Source: Streptomyces sp. KL109B
Lineage (GTDB): Bacteria; Actinomycetota; Actinomycetes; Streptomycetales; Streptomycetaceae
Direction of reading: 5' to 3'
Assembly: GCF_030766935.1 (NCBI RefSeq)
Contig: NZ_JASERL010000001.1
Location: 186,001 to 250,000, forward strand
DNA length: 64,000 bases
The notes beneath the pieces were generated by a model, which was not told the origin of the DNA, did no database searches, and saw only the letters and a list, made by a program, of their open reading frames with translations. The translations under genes were made by a program, and so were the position numbers. How positions within the stretch are numbered: the first letter of the stretch is position 1; the number at the start of each line of letters is the position of its first letter. Shown piece after piece: positions 1 to 8,518 of this stretch.

Positions 1-1088
<1,088 letters not shown>

Positions 1089-1115
1089 GCCGGTTAGCGG
1101 TTCAGCTCGTCTTTG

Positions 1116-1163
1116 CCCGAGGGCGACGGCGTCTCTTCTACGGGAGACGGTGTCGCCCTCGGG
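1116..1163 (+). terminator. Rho-independent-type terminator of groEL
   Basis: Two 20-nt arms (1116-1135 and 1144-1163) pair with two mismatches around an 8-nt loop. The right arm is followed by TGTTTTG. It starts 27 nt after the groEL stop codon, so it is placed to end groEL transcription. Confidence 0.85.
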
Positions 1164-1195
1164 TGTTTTGTTTGCGGGTAGCCCGGGTTGCGGTC

Positions 1196-1243
1196 GCGGG
1201 GCTCTGCCCCGGACCCCGCGCCTCAATCGCCGGCGGGGCTTGA
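1196..1243 (+). repeat. Interspersed two-hairpin repeat, type A
   Basis: One forward copy of the repeat family found throughout the window. It begins with the hairpin GGGGCTCTGCCCC, continues to the CTCAATCGCC loop and ends GGCGGGGCTTGA. It lies between the convergent groEL and Uma2-like genes, just past the groEL terminator. Confidence 0.9.
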
Positions 1244-1265
1244 ATTTGCCCTCCGACGGGGCTCG

Positions 1266-1712
1266 TCAGGCGTAGTCCTTGAGGCGGATGCGGATTGTGG
1301 CGCCGTAGTGGTGCGGGCGGCGGTTCTGGTAGACGCCGTTCTCGGGGGAACTGTGCACGACGACTGTGCCGTTGTCGCGGGCGACGACGAGGTAGACGGG
1401 GATGTCGGCGTACGCGTAGGCGTGGGGCTTCTCCTGGCGGTCGCGGCGGTGGGTGTCGCGGTCCTTGGAGGCGACTTCGACCACCATGAGGACGCCGTCC
1501 TCTAGCTTTCCGTTGAGCAGTTCCAAGGTCACCGTCTCGGGCGCGACACGGGCGAGTTCCTCGAAGTCCTCGACGTCGATGGGGCCGTGCTTCACGAGCA
1601 GCCGTCCGTCCCAGAACTCCAGCTTGTTGCGCAGGGACTCCGGAGCCCTGCGGTTCAGTTCCTCGAAGTTCTCGATGCTCATCTGCGGGCGGTCGGCGGT
1701 GCCAGGGGACAT
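1266..1712 (-). CDS. Uma2-family-like protein, internally rearranged
   Basis: 148 residues. The second half (VVEVASKDRDTHRRDRQEK, YADIPVYLVV, VVVHSSPENG) is the C-terminal half of a Uma2 (DUF820) protein, a PD-(D/E)XK-like fold very abundant in Streptomyces and of uncertain function. The first half is odd: two similar segments, NFEELNRRAPESL..LEFWDGRLLVK and DFEELARVAPETV..LELLNGKLEDG, follow one another, and the second runs straight into GVLMVVEV. The usual central part of about 50 residues (HG..I...L and the region before PDG) is missing. The start at 1712 is chosen for the GAGGAGG box seven bases upstream. It is probably an inactive remnant, though still open and with a good ribosome site. 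Confidence 0.7.
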   Translation of the reverse strand: MSPGTADRPQMSIENFEELNRRAPESLRNKLEFWDGRLLVKHGPIDVEDFEELARVAPETVTLELLNGKLEDGVLMVVEVASKDRDTHRRDRQEKPHAYAYADIPVYLVVARDNGTVVVHSSPENGVYQNRRPHHYGATIRIRLKDYA

Positions 1713-1771
1713 GGGTGTGCCTCCTCGCCTCCATCGTGCCCCGGATGTGCCGGACCGGATCGTCGGCGCGG

Positions 1772-2629
1772 TCATACGCGAGTCCTTTCGCTGCGGGGGA
1801 TCATCGCCGCGCGGGCCTCGGCGGCGCGGGCGCGTACGGCTTCCGGGGTGAGTGGGGCCGCCGGGCGGCGGTCCGGGTGGGTGCCTCGGCACGGGGCGCA
1901 TTTGCCACCCTGGAGGGACTCCGGGCGGCCCGGTGCGCCGCAGGTCGCGCACTCCAGGACGCGGAGCGGCGGGCGTGGCGCGGGCGGGGGTGGGAGTTTG
2001 TCGGTGAGGCGGCGGCGGACGAGGGCGGCCGGGCTGTGGACCGGGACCGGGAGGCCCGCCGTGAGGGCGTGGAGGATGCCGGGTTCCTCGGCGCCGTGCG
2101 CGAACCATTGCTCCACCGCGGGTGCTAGTTGCTCGCATTCGGCGGCCGAGAGGGCGAGGGACGGCGCCGTGCGGCCGAGGGCGGTGAGGAGCACGAGTGC
2201 GCGGCTGCGGGTGGGGGGCGTTTTCCGGGCCGGTTCATCCGGTGTCTCTTGGGGTACGTCGCCTCTCACGTACGCCGTCCACCACGCGTCGTCGCGTGCC
2301 GTCCGTGAGAACCAGCTGCGCGTCACCCAGCGCGAGCTGCCCGATCCGGCGAGGTGTTCGCGGCCGCGCCTCAAGTGGCCCGCCGCCTGAAGGTTGTTGA
2401 GGGCCGTACCCATGGCCGCCTGGCCGTACGGGAGGCAGCTGGCCAGCAGTTTCACCGAGATGTCGGAGCCGTCGGGCAACCGGTCGATGAACCCGGCGAT
2501 GTGCGCTTCGCGGGCCGGGAGGTGGGTGAAGTCGTGCCCTGTGCGGGGGAGTTGGTCCGGTACCGAGCGTTTGCCGTAGCCGGGGTTCGCCATCGGATGC
2601 GGGGCAGCACTAAAGTGGGTGTCAGCCAC
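1772..2629 (-). CDS. HTH/zinc-ribbon DNA-binding protein (replication-initiator-like)
   Basis: 285 residues, a family common in Streptomyces and usually annotated as helix-turn-helix or MarR-like. The N-terminal part (about residues 25-95: HDFTHLPAREAHIAGFIDRLPDG..., ISVKLLASCLPYGQAAMGTALNNLQAAGHLRR) reads as a winged helix. SRWVTRSWFSRTARDDAWW follows, then a linker, then ALTAGLP..VHSP..LVRRRLTDKLPP. A CxxC...CxxC cluster (CATCGAPGRPE...KCAPC) near residue 230 looks like a zinc ribbon. The start is GTG at 2629 with AAGGGAGA just upstream. The specific role is unknown; I infer DNA binding. It is codirectional with the Uma2-like gene (59-bp gap). Confidence 0.65.
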   Translation of the reverse strand: MADTHFSAAPHPMANPGYGKRSVPDQLPRTGHDFTHLPAREAHIAGFIDRLPDGSDISVKLLASCLPYGQAAMGTALNNLQAAGHLRRGREHLAGSGSSRWVTRSWFSRTARDDAWWTAYVRGDVPQETPDEPARKTPPTRSRALVLLTALGRTAPSLALSAAECEQLAPAVEQWFAHGAEEPGILHALTAGLPVPVHSPAALVRRRLTDKLPPPPAPRPPLRVLECATCGAPGRPESLQGGKCAPCRGTHPDRRPAAPLTPEAVRARAAEARAAMIPRSERTRV

Positions 2630-2660
2630 GGGATCTCCCTTTGCAAGATCTCGTTGGACA

Positions 2661-2694
2661 GGCCCCCGCAGGTGTTAGCGCACCGGCGGGGGCC
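2661..2694. terminator. GC-rich hairpin upstream of the HTH gene
   Basis: GGCCCCCGC (2661-2669) pairs with GCGGGGGCC (2686-2694), with a further GGTG/CACC inner stem and a small loop. It lies between the DUF397/XRE operon and the next minus-strand gene, so it may terminate the former or act as a leader structure of the latter. A second hairpin is at 2781-2807. Confidence 0.55.
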
Positions 2695-2780
2695 GTTCGT
2701 ATATCGGGCACGTTAGAGCGCGATTACCGTGCGTGGCAAGTCGGTGACGAAAAGTGTCCGGATTTCCCAACTCGCAGGGA

Positions 2781-2807
2781 GGGAGGGCGGGTTGAAACCC
2801 ACCTCCC
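2781..2807. terminator. Second hairpin downstream of DUF397 gene
   Basis: GGGAGG (2781-2786) pairs with CCTCCC (2802-2807), and GGGTT with AACCC inside, leaving a 2-nt loop. It sits about 50 bp past the DUF397 stop on the minus strand and is the better candidate for that operon's terminator. The rest of the gap 2630-2858 shows no gene. Confidence 0.5.
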
Positions 2808-2858
2808 AATCCTTAGAAGCAGGTCTCGGGTCTCGGCGCTTGAGCTTCGGGGCGAGTG

Positions 2859-3077
2859 TTACGCGGTGCGGCGCAGGTCGGCGACGAACGCGGACCAGGC
2901 GTCCGCCCGGAACTTGAGCTTCGGGCCGGTGGGGTTCTTGGAGTCCCGGACGGGGGCGATCCCGTCAAGGTCGCGGGTGAATTCGAGGCAGTCGCCGCCG
3001 TCGCCGCCGCTGTAGCTGGACTTGTGCCAGCTACAGGCGGCGACGCCGTTCGGGCCGTACTCAGGGGTGCTGTTCAT
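2859..3077 (-). CDS. DUF397 domain protein
   Basis: 72 residues, the whole length being one DUF397 domain: WHKSSYSGGDGGDCLEF, then VRDSKNPTGPKLKF and ADAWSAFVADLR. These small cytoplasmic proteins almost always follow an XRE-family DUF5753 regulator in Streptomyces and are thought to act as its partner; the S. coelicolor developmental regulator BldB and its relatives belong to the same kind of system. Here the start overlaps the end of the regulator gene by 17 bp, so the two are translationally coupled. Confidence 0.93.
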   Translation of the reverse strand: MNSTPEYGPNGVAACSWHKSSYSGGDGGDCLEFTRDLDGIAPVRDSKNPTGPKLKFRADAWSAFVADLRRTA

Positions 3078-3903
3078 GGGCGTAATTCTGCGCCACCGTG
3101 TCGATCAGAACCAGGGAATCATGGGGTGGAAGAGCCGTCGCCTGGAGGAGGTTGAAGGTGAAGGTGTGGCGAGCGACAGTGGCCGGATCGTCGGTGAGTT
3201 TGCCCATGTCGGGGCCGTCGACGAAGGAGAGCGGCGGTGCGTTCTCGAACTCCATGAGCTTGAGGGGGCCGACCAGCGAGGCGTGGGCGCCCGCACCGAA
3301 CGGCAGTACCTGAACCAGCGCGCGATGGCGCCGCGCCAGGTCCGCCACGTGTTGCAGTGCCTCCGCCATGGCCTGCGGGCCGCCGACCGGACGGCACAGT
3401 GCCGCCTCGTCGAGGATCGCCCACAACAACGGTGTTGTTGGGTTGTCGAGCAGGCGCCCCCGCGCCAGGCGGTCGGCGACCAGGCCGTCGATCTTCTCGT
3501 CCGGCGCGGTGGGCTGGTAGGCGTGGAAGACCGCCTCCGCGTAGGCCCGCGTCTGGAGCAGGCCGGGGATGAGCATGCCCGCGTACTGCCGGATGGCCGT
3601 CGCTATGGCCTCCGCCTCCGCCGCCTCCGCGAAGTGGTCGGGGAAGCGGGACTTGTTCGCCTTCTCGCAGTTACGGGTGAAGAAGCCGCCCGTGTTCAGC
3701 TGCTCGTCGAGGCATTTCGCCATGTCCGGCAGGATGCGGCGCGTGCCCGCTTCCATCTGGCCGACGTAGGAGCCGCTGACGAACAGGCGCTCGCCCAGGG
3801 CCTGTTGGGTGAGGCCCGCTCTTTCGCGGGCGTGGCGGAGTTCTTCGCCGATCATTACGCGGCGCGACGACGGGTCGAGGTCCTTGGGTCCGGTCACGTG
3901 CAT
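3061..3903 (-). CDS. XRE-family regulator with DUF5753 domain
   Basis: About 280 residues. The N-terminal helix-turn-helix is ELRHARERAGLTQQALGERLFVSGSYVGQMEAGTR. The C-terminal DUF5753 domain starts near IRQYAGMLIPGLLQTRAYAEAVF and ends with the conserved DSLVLIDTVAQNYAH-type segment. It binds DNA and is paired with the overlapping DUF397 gene. The start at 3903 (MHVTGPKD) has GGGAG close upstream; an upstream alternative at 3972 would add 23 residues. A small gene is transcribed away from it starting near 4014. The target genes are not indicated by the sequence. Confidence 0.9.
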   Translation of the reverse strand: MHVTGPKDLDPSSRRVMIGEELRHARERAGLTQQALGERLFVSGSYVGQMEAGTRRILPDMAKCLDEQLNTGGFFTRNCEKANKSRFPDHFAEAAEAEAIATAIRQYAGMLIPGLLQTRAYAEAVFHAYQPTAPDEKIDGLVADRLARGRLLDNPTTPLLWAILDEAALCRPVGGPQAMAEALQHVADLARRHRALVQVLPFGAGAHASLVGPLKLMEFENAPPLSFVDGPDMGKLTDDPATVARHTFTFNLLQATALPPHDSLVLIDTVAQNYAHEQHP

Positions 3904-4013
3904 CAACTCCCGGTCCAGCAGCGGCGTCTGTTGGGCCGCTGCCCCTCGCCAGCGTAGAGCGGAGTCGGTCACTCTGGGTGGCGAAAGTGGAACTCGGAGT
4001 GGAGGAGTACGTG

Positions 4014-4286
4014 ATGGTGGTGCGGGGCGCGGAGCGGTTGCGGGTCGTCGAGGAGGTGGTCGCGCAACTGCGGGTGGAGACCGGGGAGTTGGGGGTCGTG
4101 CTGCCGTCGCTGCGGGTGGATCCGGTGTCGGCGGCCGGGGAGGTCGGGTATCCGCTCGTCGACCTCGGGTGCGTGAACTTCGATACGGCGATGCGGATCG
4201 TCGCCGTACTGCATGAGGGGCGTACGCGGTCGGCGTACGCCCCTGGCGAGGGTGGTGGCGGTCAGGCCGCGGGCTGCTCGGAGTAG
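4014..4286 (+). CDS. Small hypothetical protein
   Basis: About 90 residues. The ATG at 4014 lies six bases after GGAGGAG (4001-4007); a GTG at 4011 or an upstream GTG at 3978 are alternatives. The core VVEEVVAQL....GVVLPSLRVDP....PLVDLGCVNFDTAMRIVAVL resembles the short proteins that Streptomyces encode opposite XRE/DUF397 pairs. No membrane segment or catalytic motif is visible. Its end overlaps the convergent 4262-4552 gene by 25 bp, and the last 20 or so residues (Gly-rich) may be poorly conserved. Confidence 0.55.
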   Translation: MVVRGAERLRVVEEVVAQLRVETGELGVVLPSLRVDPVSAAGEVGYPLVDLGCVNFDTAMRIVAVLHEGRTRSAYAPGEGGGGQAAGCSE

Positions 4287-4552
4287 GACTTCCAGGTGTC
4301 GCGGCCCGCGCGCCCCGCGCTGGTGGCGGCCGCCTGGGCCTGGTGGAGGGCGCGGGTGGCCAGCTCGGAGGGCGGCACCTCCCAGGTGCCGGTCCAGTTG
4401 CGGCCCGCGCGGGCCAGTTCGTAGACGAGGAAGCCGGCGCCCGCCATGGCGGTGAGCGTGCCGATGCCGGCGAGCGCGGCCCCGGCCGTCAGGCGGCGCC
4501 GGTCCGGGCGGAACTCGGTCCAGGAAATCTTCGAAAAGGTGCTGTCAGCCAT
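4262..4552 (-). CDS. Small single-pass membrane protein
   Basis: 96 residues. After a basic N-terminus (SWTEFRPDRRRL) there is one hydrophobic span, GAALAGIGTLTAMAGAGFLVYEL (about 23-46), followed by a soluble Ala-rich tail with DTWKSYSEQPAA. No enzymatic motif is visible. It resembles uncharacterised Streptomyces membrane proteins. It is followed on the same strand by nothing closely coupled. Confidence 0.6.
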   Translation of the reverse strand: MADSTFSKISWTEFRPDRRRLTAGAALAGIGTLTAMAGAGFLVYELARAGRNWTGTWEVPPSELATRALHQAQAAATSAGRAGRDTWKSYSEQPAA

Positions 4553-4633
4553 GCGGTCAGGATGCGGGAGGCCGGGCGTGGGCGCATGCGGAGCGGTGGC
4601 CGGAGAGTGAAGGCAGGGGGCTGAGCTGCGGTC

Positions 4634-5513
4634 CTATGCGTCGTCTCCGGTCCTGCCGTGGGCGCGGCGCAGGCGCTGGACGGCGAGGATCGCGAGGGCC
4701 AGCGCGGCTGCCGTCACCGGGGCGGCGTAGCGGGCCAGGTCGAAGCCGGACGGGGGCAGGAGGTAGCCGGGCAGGGCGCCGTACGGCAGGGGCCCGGACG
4801 TCGAGTTCTCGCCGATGTGCAGGACGGTCGCGTACAGGACGGTGCCCGCCGTGCTGGCGCACCAGACGGCGAACGCGGCGCCGGTGGCGCGGGGCAGGTG
4901 CAGGGTAACGCGGCGGACCATGAAGTAGGTGAGGGCGGAGACGATCGCGAAGGCCTGCCAGGCGTAGAGGTGGAGGAGGCGGTCGAGGAGGGGCTGGTCG
5001 TTGAGGGGCGAGGACGGGGTCGGCAGGCCGCTGGAGAGCTGCGGCCGCAGGGTGGAGACGCAGAGTTCGGGGTGTTCCGTGGGGCCGCACCACAGTCGTA
5101 GGAGTGGGGTGGCGACCTGCCCAGGCACCTCCACGTCGAACAGTGTCAGGACCAGCGCGGCGGCGGCCGTGGCGGCCAGGGCCGCGCCGATCCTGCGGAG
5201 CAGTGTGTCGAGGGGGCCCAGGAGCTGGCGGACGAAGAAGCGGCGGGCCTGGGCCTTGGTCGGCGTCTCCGGGAGGAGGGTGGCGGCGGCCCGGGTCAGT
5301 TCCGGGAAGCCGCGCAGCCAGGCCGCCAGCGCTCCGGCCGCGCCGAGGAGCAGCGCGTGGCCGATGCCCGCCCGCCGCGTCCCACCACAGTTGGTACGCC
5401 GCGTCGCCCCGGCTCAGCGGGTCGGTGGACAGGTCGGGCAGGCGGAGGCAGGCGAGGGCGAGGTACTGCGCGAGCGGGGCGAAGGCCAGGAACGCGGCGC
5501 CGGTCAGCGGCAT
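4634..5513 (-). pseudogene. Polytopic membrane protein, frameshifted
   Basis: The first 50 codons (MPLTGAAFLAFAPLAQYLALACLRL...YQLWWDAA) and the rest (GHALLLGAAGALAAWLRGFPEL...LRRAHGRTGDD) are in different frames. The two join smoothly if one base is removed near 5368-5378 in a C/G-rich stretch. Joined, the product is about 290 residues with five to six hydrophobic spans, including ALAATAAAALVLTLF, LYAWQAFAIVSALTYFMV and AAPVTAAALALAILAV. I do not recognise the family. The break is either a real inactivating indel or a base-call error in GC-rich sequence. The gap to 5702 (188 bp) would hold the divergent promoters. Confidence 0.6.
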
Positions 5514-5701
5514 GCGGTGCGCGGCCGGTGCCCGGGTGGTGAGGGCGCGAGCGGCCGTGGTGAGGACCGGGGCCCTCCGTGTGCGGTGCGTAAACGATCT
5601 TACGGGGTGAACGGGCCGATGAGCGGCGGGAGTTGTGAGGGCGTGGCTGCCATCTTCGTAGGGGAAGTAAGCGAAAGCCCGGCCTCAGACGTGGAGAGGG
5701 C

Positions 5702-6202
5702 GTGGAGCAGCTGGAGTTCAGGGAGTTCTACCGCGCCAGTCAGGGCGACTGTCTGCGGGCCGTGCTCGCGTGCACGGGAGACCGGCAGCTCGCCGAGGAC
5801 CTGGTCGCCGAGGCGTACGCGACGGCCTGGGGGTCGTGGGCGAAGGTGGGCCGGCATCCGGCACCGCGGGCGTGGATCGTGCGGACGGCGCTGAACACGC
5901 GGGTGTCGTGGTGGCGTCGGCGGCGCCGGGAGGTCGCCGTCGGCGGGGTGCCCGACGTCGCGGGTCCGGACGATCCCTCGGTGGGCGGGCTCGACCCCAC
6001 GCTGCTCGCCGCGCTGCGTGAACTGCCGCGCAGACAGCGGGAGGTGATCGCTTTGCGGGTCTTTCTCGATCTGGATACGCGGGCGACCGCGCGGACGCTC
6101 GGGATCGCCGAGGGCACCGTCACCGCCCATCTGTCGCGGGCCGTCACGACCCTGCGCGGACAACTGGTGCCGACGGTGACAGCGGAGGAGGGCGAGCGAT
6201 GA
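5702..6202 (+). CDS. ECF (sigma-70 family) RNA polymerase sigma factor
   Basis: 166 residues with only regions 2 and 4. Region 2 is about 5-75 (FREFYRASQGDCLRAVLACTGDRQLAEDLVAEAYATAW, then WIVRTALNTRVSWWRRRRRE). Region 4 is about 105-155 (LPRRQREVIALRVFLDLDTRATARTLGIAEGTVTAHLSRAVTTLR), with the HTH that reads the -35 box. The GTG start at 5702 has GGAGAGG upstream. The stop overlaps the next gene by ATGA, which is how ECF sigma factors and their membrane partners are commonly arranged, so this pair probably responds to an envelope signal. Confidence 0.9.
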   Translation: MEQLEFREFYRASQGDCLRAVLACTGDRQLAEDLVAEAYATAWGSWAKVGRHPAPRAWIVRTALNTRVSWWRRRRREVAVGGVPDVAGPDDPSVGGLDPTLLAALRELPRRQREVIALRVFLDLDTRATARTLGIAEGTVTAHLSRAVTTLRGQLVPTVTAEEGER

Positions 6203-6873
6203 CGACCGATGAGCCGAACGGGCTGAGCGAGGTCAGGGGCGCGCTGCGGGGAGCGTTCGACGACGTGGACATGGGTGTGCCCGTCGAGCGGATCGAGGCG
6301 ATGGGGCGGGCGCGGCGGCGCAGGCGCCGGGTGCTCACCACGGTGGGCGGCTGCGCGGCGGTGGCGGGTCTCGCGCTGGCGGTGCCGGGTGTCGGGGGAG
6401 GGGCGTCGCCGCCGTCCGCCGGGCCGGGTGACGCGACCGGTGCGGGCGCGGTGCATGTGCGTACGGCCGCGTACACGGTCGATTCGAAGGCGGACGGCAC
6501 GGTGCACGTGACGTGGGACAAGGCCCGCTACTTCAGCGACCACGCGGGGCTCGAACAGGCCCTGGACCGGGCCGGGTTCAGGGTGCTGATCAAGGAGGGC
6601 GAGTTCTGCAAAGGGCCCGGGGACGGGGAGCTCGGGCCGAGTGGCATCGGGCCCGGCGTCCACCGGGTGATGCGGGGTGAGCGGGAGGCGGACGACCGGG
6701 TGACGTTCATCTTCACGCCGTCCGCGATGCCGGAGGGCAAGCAGCTCTTCATCGGCTACTTGAACGCCGAGCAGTTGAAGGTGACGGACGGCCGACCCGG
6801 GTCGGTGGAGCGGCTGGTGCCGACCGATGAGTCGTTGCTGACCTGTACGACGAAGACGCCCGCGCATCGGTGA
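6199..6873 (+). CDS. Membrane-anchored partner of the ECF sigma factor (putative anti-sigma)
   Basis: 224 residues. The short cytoplasmic N-terminus (1-40) ends in an arginine cluster, RARRRRRR. One transmembrane span follows (VLTTVGGCAAVAGLALAVPGVG, about 40-62), then an extracytoplasmic domain of about 160 residues with cysteines at FCKGPG and LLTCTT. There is no recognisable zinc-binding anti-sigma motif (HxxxCxxC), so the anti-sigma role rests on the ATGA overlap with the sigma gene and the topology. It could instead be a sigma-controlled surface protein. A strong terminator follows. Confidence 0.65.
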   Translation: MTTDEPNGLSEVRGALRGAFDDVDMGVPVERIEAMGRARRRRRRVLTTVGGCAAVAGLALAVPGVGGGASPPSAGPGDATGAGAVHVRTAAYTVDSKADGTVHVTWDKARYFSDHAGLEQALDRAGFRVLIKEGEFCKGPGDGELGPSGIGPGVHRVMRGEREADDRVTFIFTPSAMPEGKQLFIGYLNAEQLKVTDGRPGSVERLVPTDESLLTCTTKTPAHR

Positions 6874-6890
6874 GACGGAGAGGGAGAGGG

Positions 6891-6921
6891 AGAGCGGCGC
6901 CGCTTCGGGCGGCGCCGCTCT
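6891..6921 (+). terminator. Terminator after the sigma/anti-sigma pair
   Basis: Perfect 12-bp arms AGAGCGGCGCCG and CGGCGCCGCTCT around a 7-nt loop CTTCGGG, followed by TGTCGTG. It lies between convergent genes and can serve both strands. A (GTGTTC)n hexamer run follows at 6924-6952. Confidence 0.85.
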
Positions 6922-6963
6922 GTCGTGTCCGTGTTCGTGTTCGTGTTCGTGGACAGTGGCTCG

Positions 6964-7380
6964 TCACTGCTCGGTCTGCGTCCGCTCGGGGCGGTCCGAG
7001 AGCTTGAGCCAGACGACGCCGCCGATGATCACGGTGAGCCAGAGGGCCTTGACCGGGGTGAGTGTCTCGTCGAAGAAGACCGGTCCAAGGAGCGCCGCTC
7101 CGACGGCTCCGACGCCGGCCCACACGGCGTATCCGATGCCCACGTCGATGGTGCGCAGGGCCAGGCTCAGGGCGAAGAGCGTCAGCAGGAAGAAGACGAC
7201 CGCGACCAGCGACCAGGTGAGCACGGTGAAGCCCTGGCTGCCGCCCACCGCAAGGGCGTAGGCGATCTCGAAGGCTCCGGCGAGGAGGAGGGTGAGCCAG
7301 GCGCGGGCGCGGTTGTTGCCGTGGGCGGTGGCGTTCTCGGTGGTGGTTGCGGGCGTGGTGGGGGCGGTGGTGGTGGACAT
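6964..7380 (-). CDS. SMR-family multidrug exporter subunit
   Basis: 138 residues. A hydrophilic Thr/Ala-rich leader of about 25 residues precedes four membrane spans. The first span carries the essential acidic residue of the family in LAGAFEIAYALAVG (equivalent to Glu14 of EmrE), and the third contains the GxGYAVWAGVGAVG signature. SMR proteins exchange protons for cationic drugs across the cytoplasmic membrane as dimers. The start at 7380 has AAAGGA six bases upstream. It lies 58 bp after a second SMR gene, suggesting a heterodimeric pair of the EbrAB/YkkCD type. Confidence 0.92.
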   Translation of the reverse strand: MSTTTAPTTPATTTENATAHGNNRARAWLTLLLAGAFEIAYALAVGGSQGFTVLTWSLVAVVFFLLTLFALSLALRTIDVGIGYAVWAGVGAVGAALLGPVFFDETLTPVKALWLTVIIGGVVWLKLSDRPERTQTEQ

Positions 7381-7438
7381 GGGGGTTCCTTTCGTGGAGT
7401 GGGGTGAGGGTGGAGGTGGGGCGGATTCCGGGGGAGGG

Positions 7439-7759
7439 TCAGGCCGCGCCGCTGAGCTGGAGGCCGACGACGCCGACGATGACGGCGGCGATGCCCAGGA
7501 ACTTGCGCCAGTCCAGCCGCTGCCCGAAGACGAGGGCGCCGAGGACGACGATTCCGACACCCGCGGTCGCGGTCCAGATCGCGTAGCCGACGCCGACCTC
7601 GAAGGTCAGCAGGGCCTGGCTGAGGAGGTAGGTGGCGATGCCGCCGCTGAGCAGTGTGGCGGCGGTCCAGCCGGGCTTGGTGAAGCCCTGGGCGCGGCCC
7701 GCGGTGATGGCGACGGTGATCTCGAAGACGACGGCGAGGGAGAGGTAGAGCCAGTGCAT
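7439..7759 (-). CDS. SMR-family multidrug exporter subunit
   Basis: 106 residues, the usual SMR length. Four spans are visible; the first has the essential glutamate in LAVVFEITVAITAG, and GVGYAIWTATAGVGIVVLGALVFGQ is the third/fourth-span signature. The start at 7759 has AAGGA eight bases upstream and lies 10 bp after the DsbA-like gene stop, so the three minus-strand genes 8432-6964 form one operon. With the longer SMR gene downstream it probably makes an asymmetric dimer. Confidence 0.93.
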   Translation of the reverse strand: MHWLYLSLAVVFEITVAITAGRAQGFTKPGWTAATLLSGGIATYLLSQALLTFEVGVGYAIWTATAGVGIVVLGALVFGQRLDWRKFLGIAAVIVGVVGLQLSGAA

Positions 7760-7769
7760 GACGGTGTCC

Positions 7770-8432
7770 TTAGATGGCAGGGGTGGGTTGCGTGTGGGTG
7801 GTGGACGCTTGGTCCAGTGCCTGGCGGATCGTGTCCTCGGTGGCGACGCCGTCGATGCGTGCCGTGCCGATGACGATCGTGGGGACGACGTTGATGGCAA
7901 GCCGCGCCGACTCGGCCAGTTCCCGGCGGTGCTCCGCCGCGTACTCCGGGGCGTCGAGGGACGCCGCGTAGGCGGCCGGGTCGAGGCCGGACTCCTCGGC
8001 CAGGCGGGTCAGGACCGTACGGTCCCCGATGTCGAGGTCCTCGCGGAAGAAGGCCGTAAGCACGCGGCGGTGGTAGGCGCGGGCCCGCCCCCGCTCCGCC
8101 GCGTACCGGGCGCCCCGGAACGCCAACTCGGTGCGGGGCTGCGGCGATACGGTCGGCAATCGGATCGGCACCTGGTGGTGGCGGGCCATCGGGTACACGG
8201 CGCGCTGCCAGATCTCCTCCGGCGGGTGCGGGTTCTCAGGGCGCGGGGTGGGGCTCGGTGAGGGCCGCAACTTGCTTGCGTGGTGGACGACTTCGACGTC
8301 GGCATCGGTATCGGACCGGCCGGAGATCGCGCGCTCGATCAGCTCGTCCGCGATCAGGCAGAACGGGCAGACGTAGTCCGACCACACATGGATCTGAAGG
8401 TGTGGGATCTGAAGGTGGGGCTTGGCGACCAC
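7770..8432 (-). CDS. DsbA-family (FrnE-like) thioredoxin-fold protein
   Basis: About 220 residues. It starts with a beta strand HLQIHVWSDYVCPFC, where CPFC is the redox-active or metal-binding thioredoxin-fold motif near residue 24. A helical insertion follows (LAFRGARYAAERGRARAYHRRVLTAFFREDLDIGD), with a cis-proline segment INVVPTIVIG near the end. This layout is that of the DsbA/2-hydroxychromene-2-carboxylate isomerase-like FrnE group, which in Deinococcus is a cytoplasmic disulfide isomerase. The GTG at 8432 is preferred because GGAGG lies five bases upstream; a GTG at 8474 is the longer option. It heads the operon with two SMR exporters and is divergent from a MerR gene. Confidence 0.88.
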   Translation of the reverse strand: MVAKPHLQIPHLQIHVWSDYVCPFCLIADELIERAISGRSDTDADVEVVHHASKLRPSPSPTPRPENPHPPEEIWQRAVYPMARHHQVPIRLPTVSPQPRTELAFRGARYAAERGRARAYHRRVLTAFFREDLDIGDRTVLTRLAEESGLDPAAYAASLDAPEYAAEHRRELAESARLAINVVPTIVIGTARIDGVATEDTIRQALDQASTTHTQPTPAI

Positions 8433-8483
8433 GGTGACCTCCGGTTCTTCGTCGCACCCCGGTGGGTGCGACACGGAGATCGT

Positions 8484-8514
8484 GTAACTTCACGCCGGTG
8501 TCAACTTCAAGGAG
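8484..8514. promoter_or_regulatory. Divergent promoter with GT-AACTTCA direct repeats
   Basis: The 86-bp gap between the DsbA-like and MerR genes has GTAACTTCA at 8484-8492 and GTCAACTTCA at 8500-8509, 16 bp apart. The second runs into the AAGGAG ribosome site of the MerR gene (8509-8514). The complementary strand contains TTGACACC, a candidate -35 for the operon. MerR regulators bind within such divergent promoters, so this is the likely operator. Confidence 0.5.
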
Positions 8515-8518
8515 TCAC

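Noticed and set aside
5702..6873. Zinc-binding anti-sigma (ZAS) motif in the sigma partner
   Set aside because: No HxxxCxxC is present in the N-terminal region, so a ZAS-type anti-sigma call is not supported.
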